Source of the DNA: Armatimonadia bacterium
Lineage (GTDB): Bacteria; Armatimonadota; Zipacnadia; Zipacnadales; JABUFB01
NCBI GenBank assembly: GCA_039679385.1
Contig: JBDKVB010000121.1
Span: 1-64,000, forward strand
DNA length: 64,000 nucleotides
Reading direction: 5' to 3'
The position numbers were made by a program, and so were the translations under genes. Below are positions 63,648 through 64,000 of this stretch, piece after piece. Position 1 is the first letter of the stretch. Every line of letters begins with the position of its first letter. The notes beneath the pieces are model-generated. The model did no database searches. It had not been told where the DNA came from and was given only the letters and a program-made list of their open reading frames with translations.

Positions 63648-64000
63648 TCAGTCGCCTGTTTCCATCTCGTAGGGCCAGGCGAGCAACCCGCCTTCGAGGA
63701 TACTCATCCCCTCGAAGCCCTGCCCGGTCAGGATTCGGTAGGCTTCATAGGCGCGCAGACTGCTCTTGCAGTACAGCACCAATGGCCTATCACGGGGCAA
63801 CTCACCAGACCGCGAACCGAGAGCGCCCAGCGGGATATGCACTGCTCCTGCGAGCCGGCCCGTCGCGAACTCACCCGGAGTCCGGACATCAACCAGCACG
63901 AAGTCCTCCCCGGCATCTCGCATCGCCTTCAGATCCACCGCAGGGAGACCCGCCACCGTTCCGTCGAGCTTGTTGCGCACCAGGTTGGCCCCGTGAATCA
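63648..64000 (-). CDS. C-terminal rhodanese domain, protein continues beyond window
   Basis: The visible part is a rhodanese domain of about 110 residues with the active-site loop CKSSLRA and the motifs FVLVDVRTPGEF and GAVHIPLGAL. The frame stays open past the first GTG (63,980) to the window edge, reading IHGANLVRNKL before the domain. That resembles the linker found in CoA-disulfide-reductase / NADH-oxidase-like flavoproteins with a C-terminal rhodanese. A stand-alone rhodanese starting at 63,980 is the alternative. It could move sulfane sulfur, but the missing N-terminal part decides the role. Confidence 0.75.
   Translation of the reverse strand, partial: IHGANLVRNKLDGTVAGLPAVDLKAMRDAGEDFVLVDVRTPGEFATGRLAGAVHIPLGALGSRSGELPRDRPLVLYCKSSLRAYEAYRILTGQGFEGMSILEGGLLAWPYEMETGD

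Overview
The window is high-GC, densely coded bacterial chromosome. It has no rRNA, no recognisable tRNA, no CRISPR array and no insertion sequence. Many genes start with GTG or TTG behind strong GGAGG-type ribosome binding sites. Several promoters are near-perfect sigma-70 sites, often with an extended -10 (GTGTGCTATAAT). Signal peptides, a lipoprotein, an LptD-like outer-membrane barrel and many large secreted proteins indicate a cell with two membranes. Polysaccharide-degrading enzymes, an indolepyruvate:ferredoxin oxidoreductase and a LarA lactate racemase homologue fit a saccharolytic, probably anaerobic bacterium. The style recalls Armatimonadota or neighbouring uncultured phyla, but that placement is inference only.

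Layout. 1-8,000: a beta-helix protein (cut by the window edge) and a PL6 polysaccharide lyase on +, facing a heparinase II/III-like lyase and an NDP-sugar 4,6-dehydratase on -. Next come a previously unannotated-looking small RNA with its own promoter and terminator (6,208-6,361, +) and a GT39-like membrane glycosyltransferase. 8,000-16,300: housekeeping genes, namely an ABC-F ATPase, an Aquifex-type aconitase and a uvrB-uvrC operon. 16,300-34,950: seven minus-strand genes that look like one cell-surface system. Three giant secreted proteins share the same C-terminal architecture ending in a FlgD-like Ig domain, and one of them is a subtilisin. With them are a clostripain-like protease, two CsgG/TolB-like proteins each with a membrane helix, and an LptD-like outer-membrane barrel. 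35,000-37,500: an aspartokinase-like kinase, a cupin and a metallo-beta-lactamase-fold protein on -.

37,669-41,770: a GHL10 lipoprotein and a GH63-type glucosidase on +. 41,760-50,821: a minus-strand run of a GT39-like protein, a cupin, an esterase, a 1,299-residue secreted protein with three jelly-roll-like domains, a TRIC channel and an orphan sugar ABC permease. 50,943-54,000: LarA, a SAM methyltransferase and a solitary DNA adenine methylase. 54,137-60,721: an aryl-acid module with two phenylacetate-CoA ligase homologues, IorA, IorB, a tandem ACT-domain protein and a membrane-anchored protein. 60,786-64,000: NAD-dependent DNA ligase, a small secreted protein, and the C-terminal rhodanese domain of a protein that runs off the window.

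The two most unusual items are the seven-gene surface cluster, a candidate C-terminal-domain protein-sorting or surface-display system unlike a complete known one, and the small RNA at 6,208-6,361.
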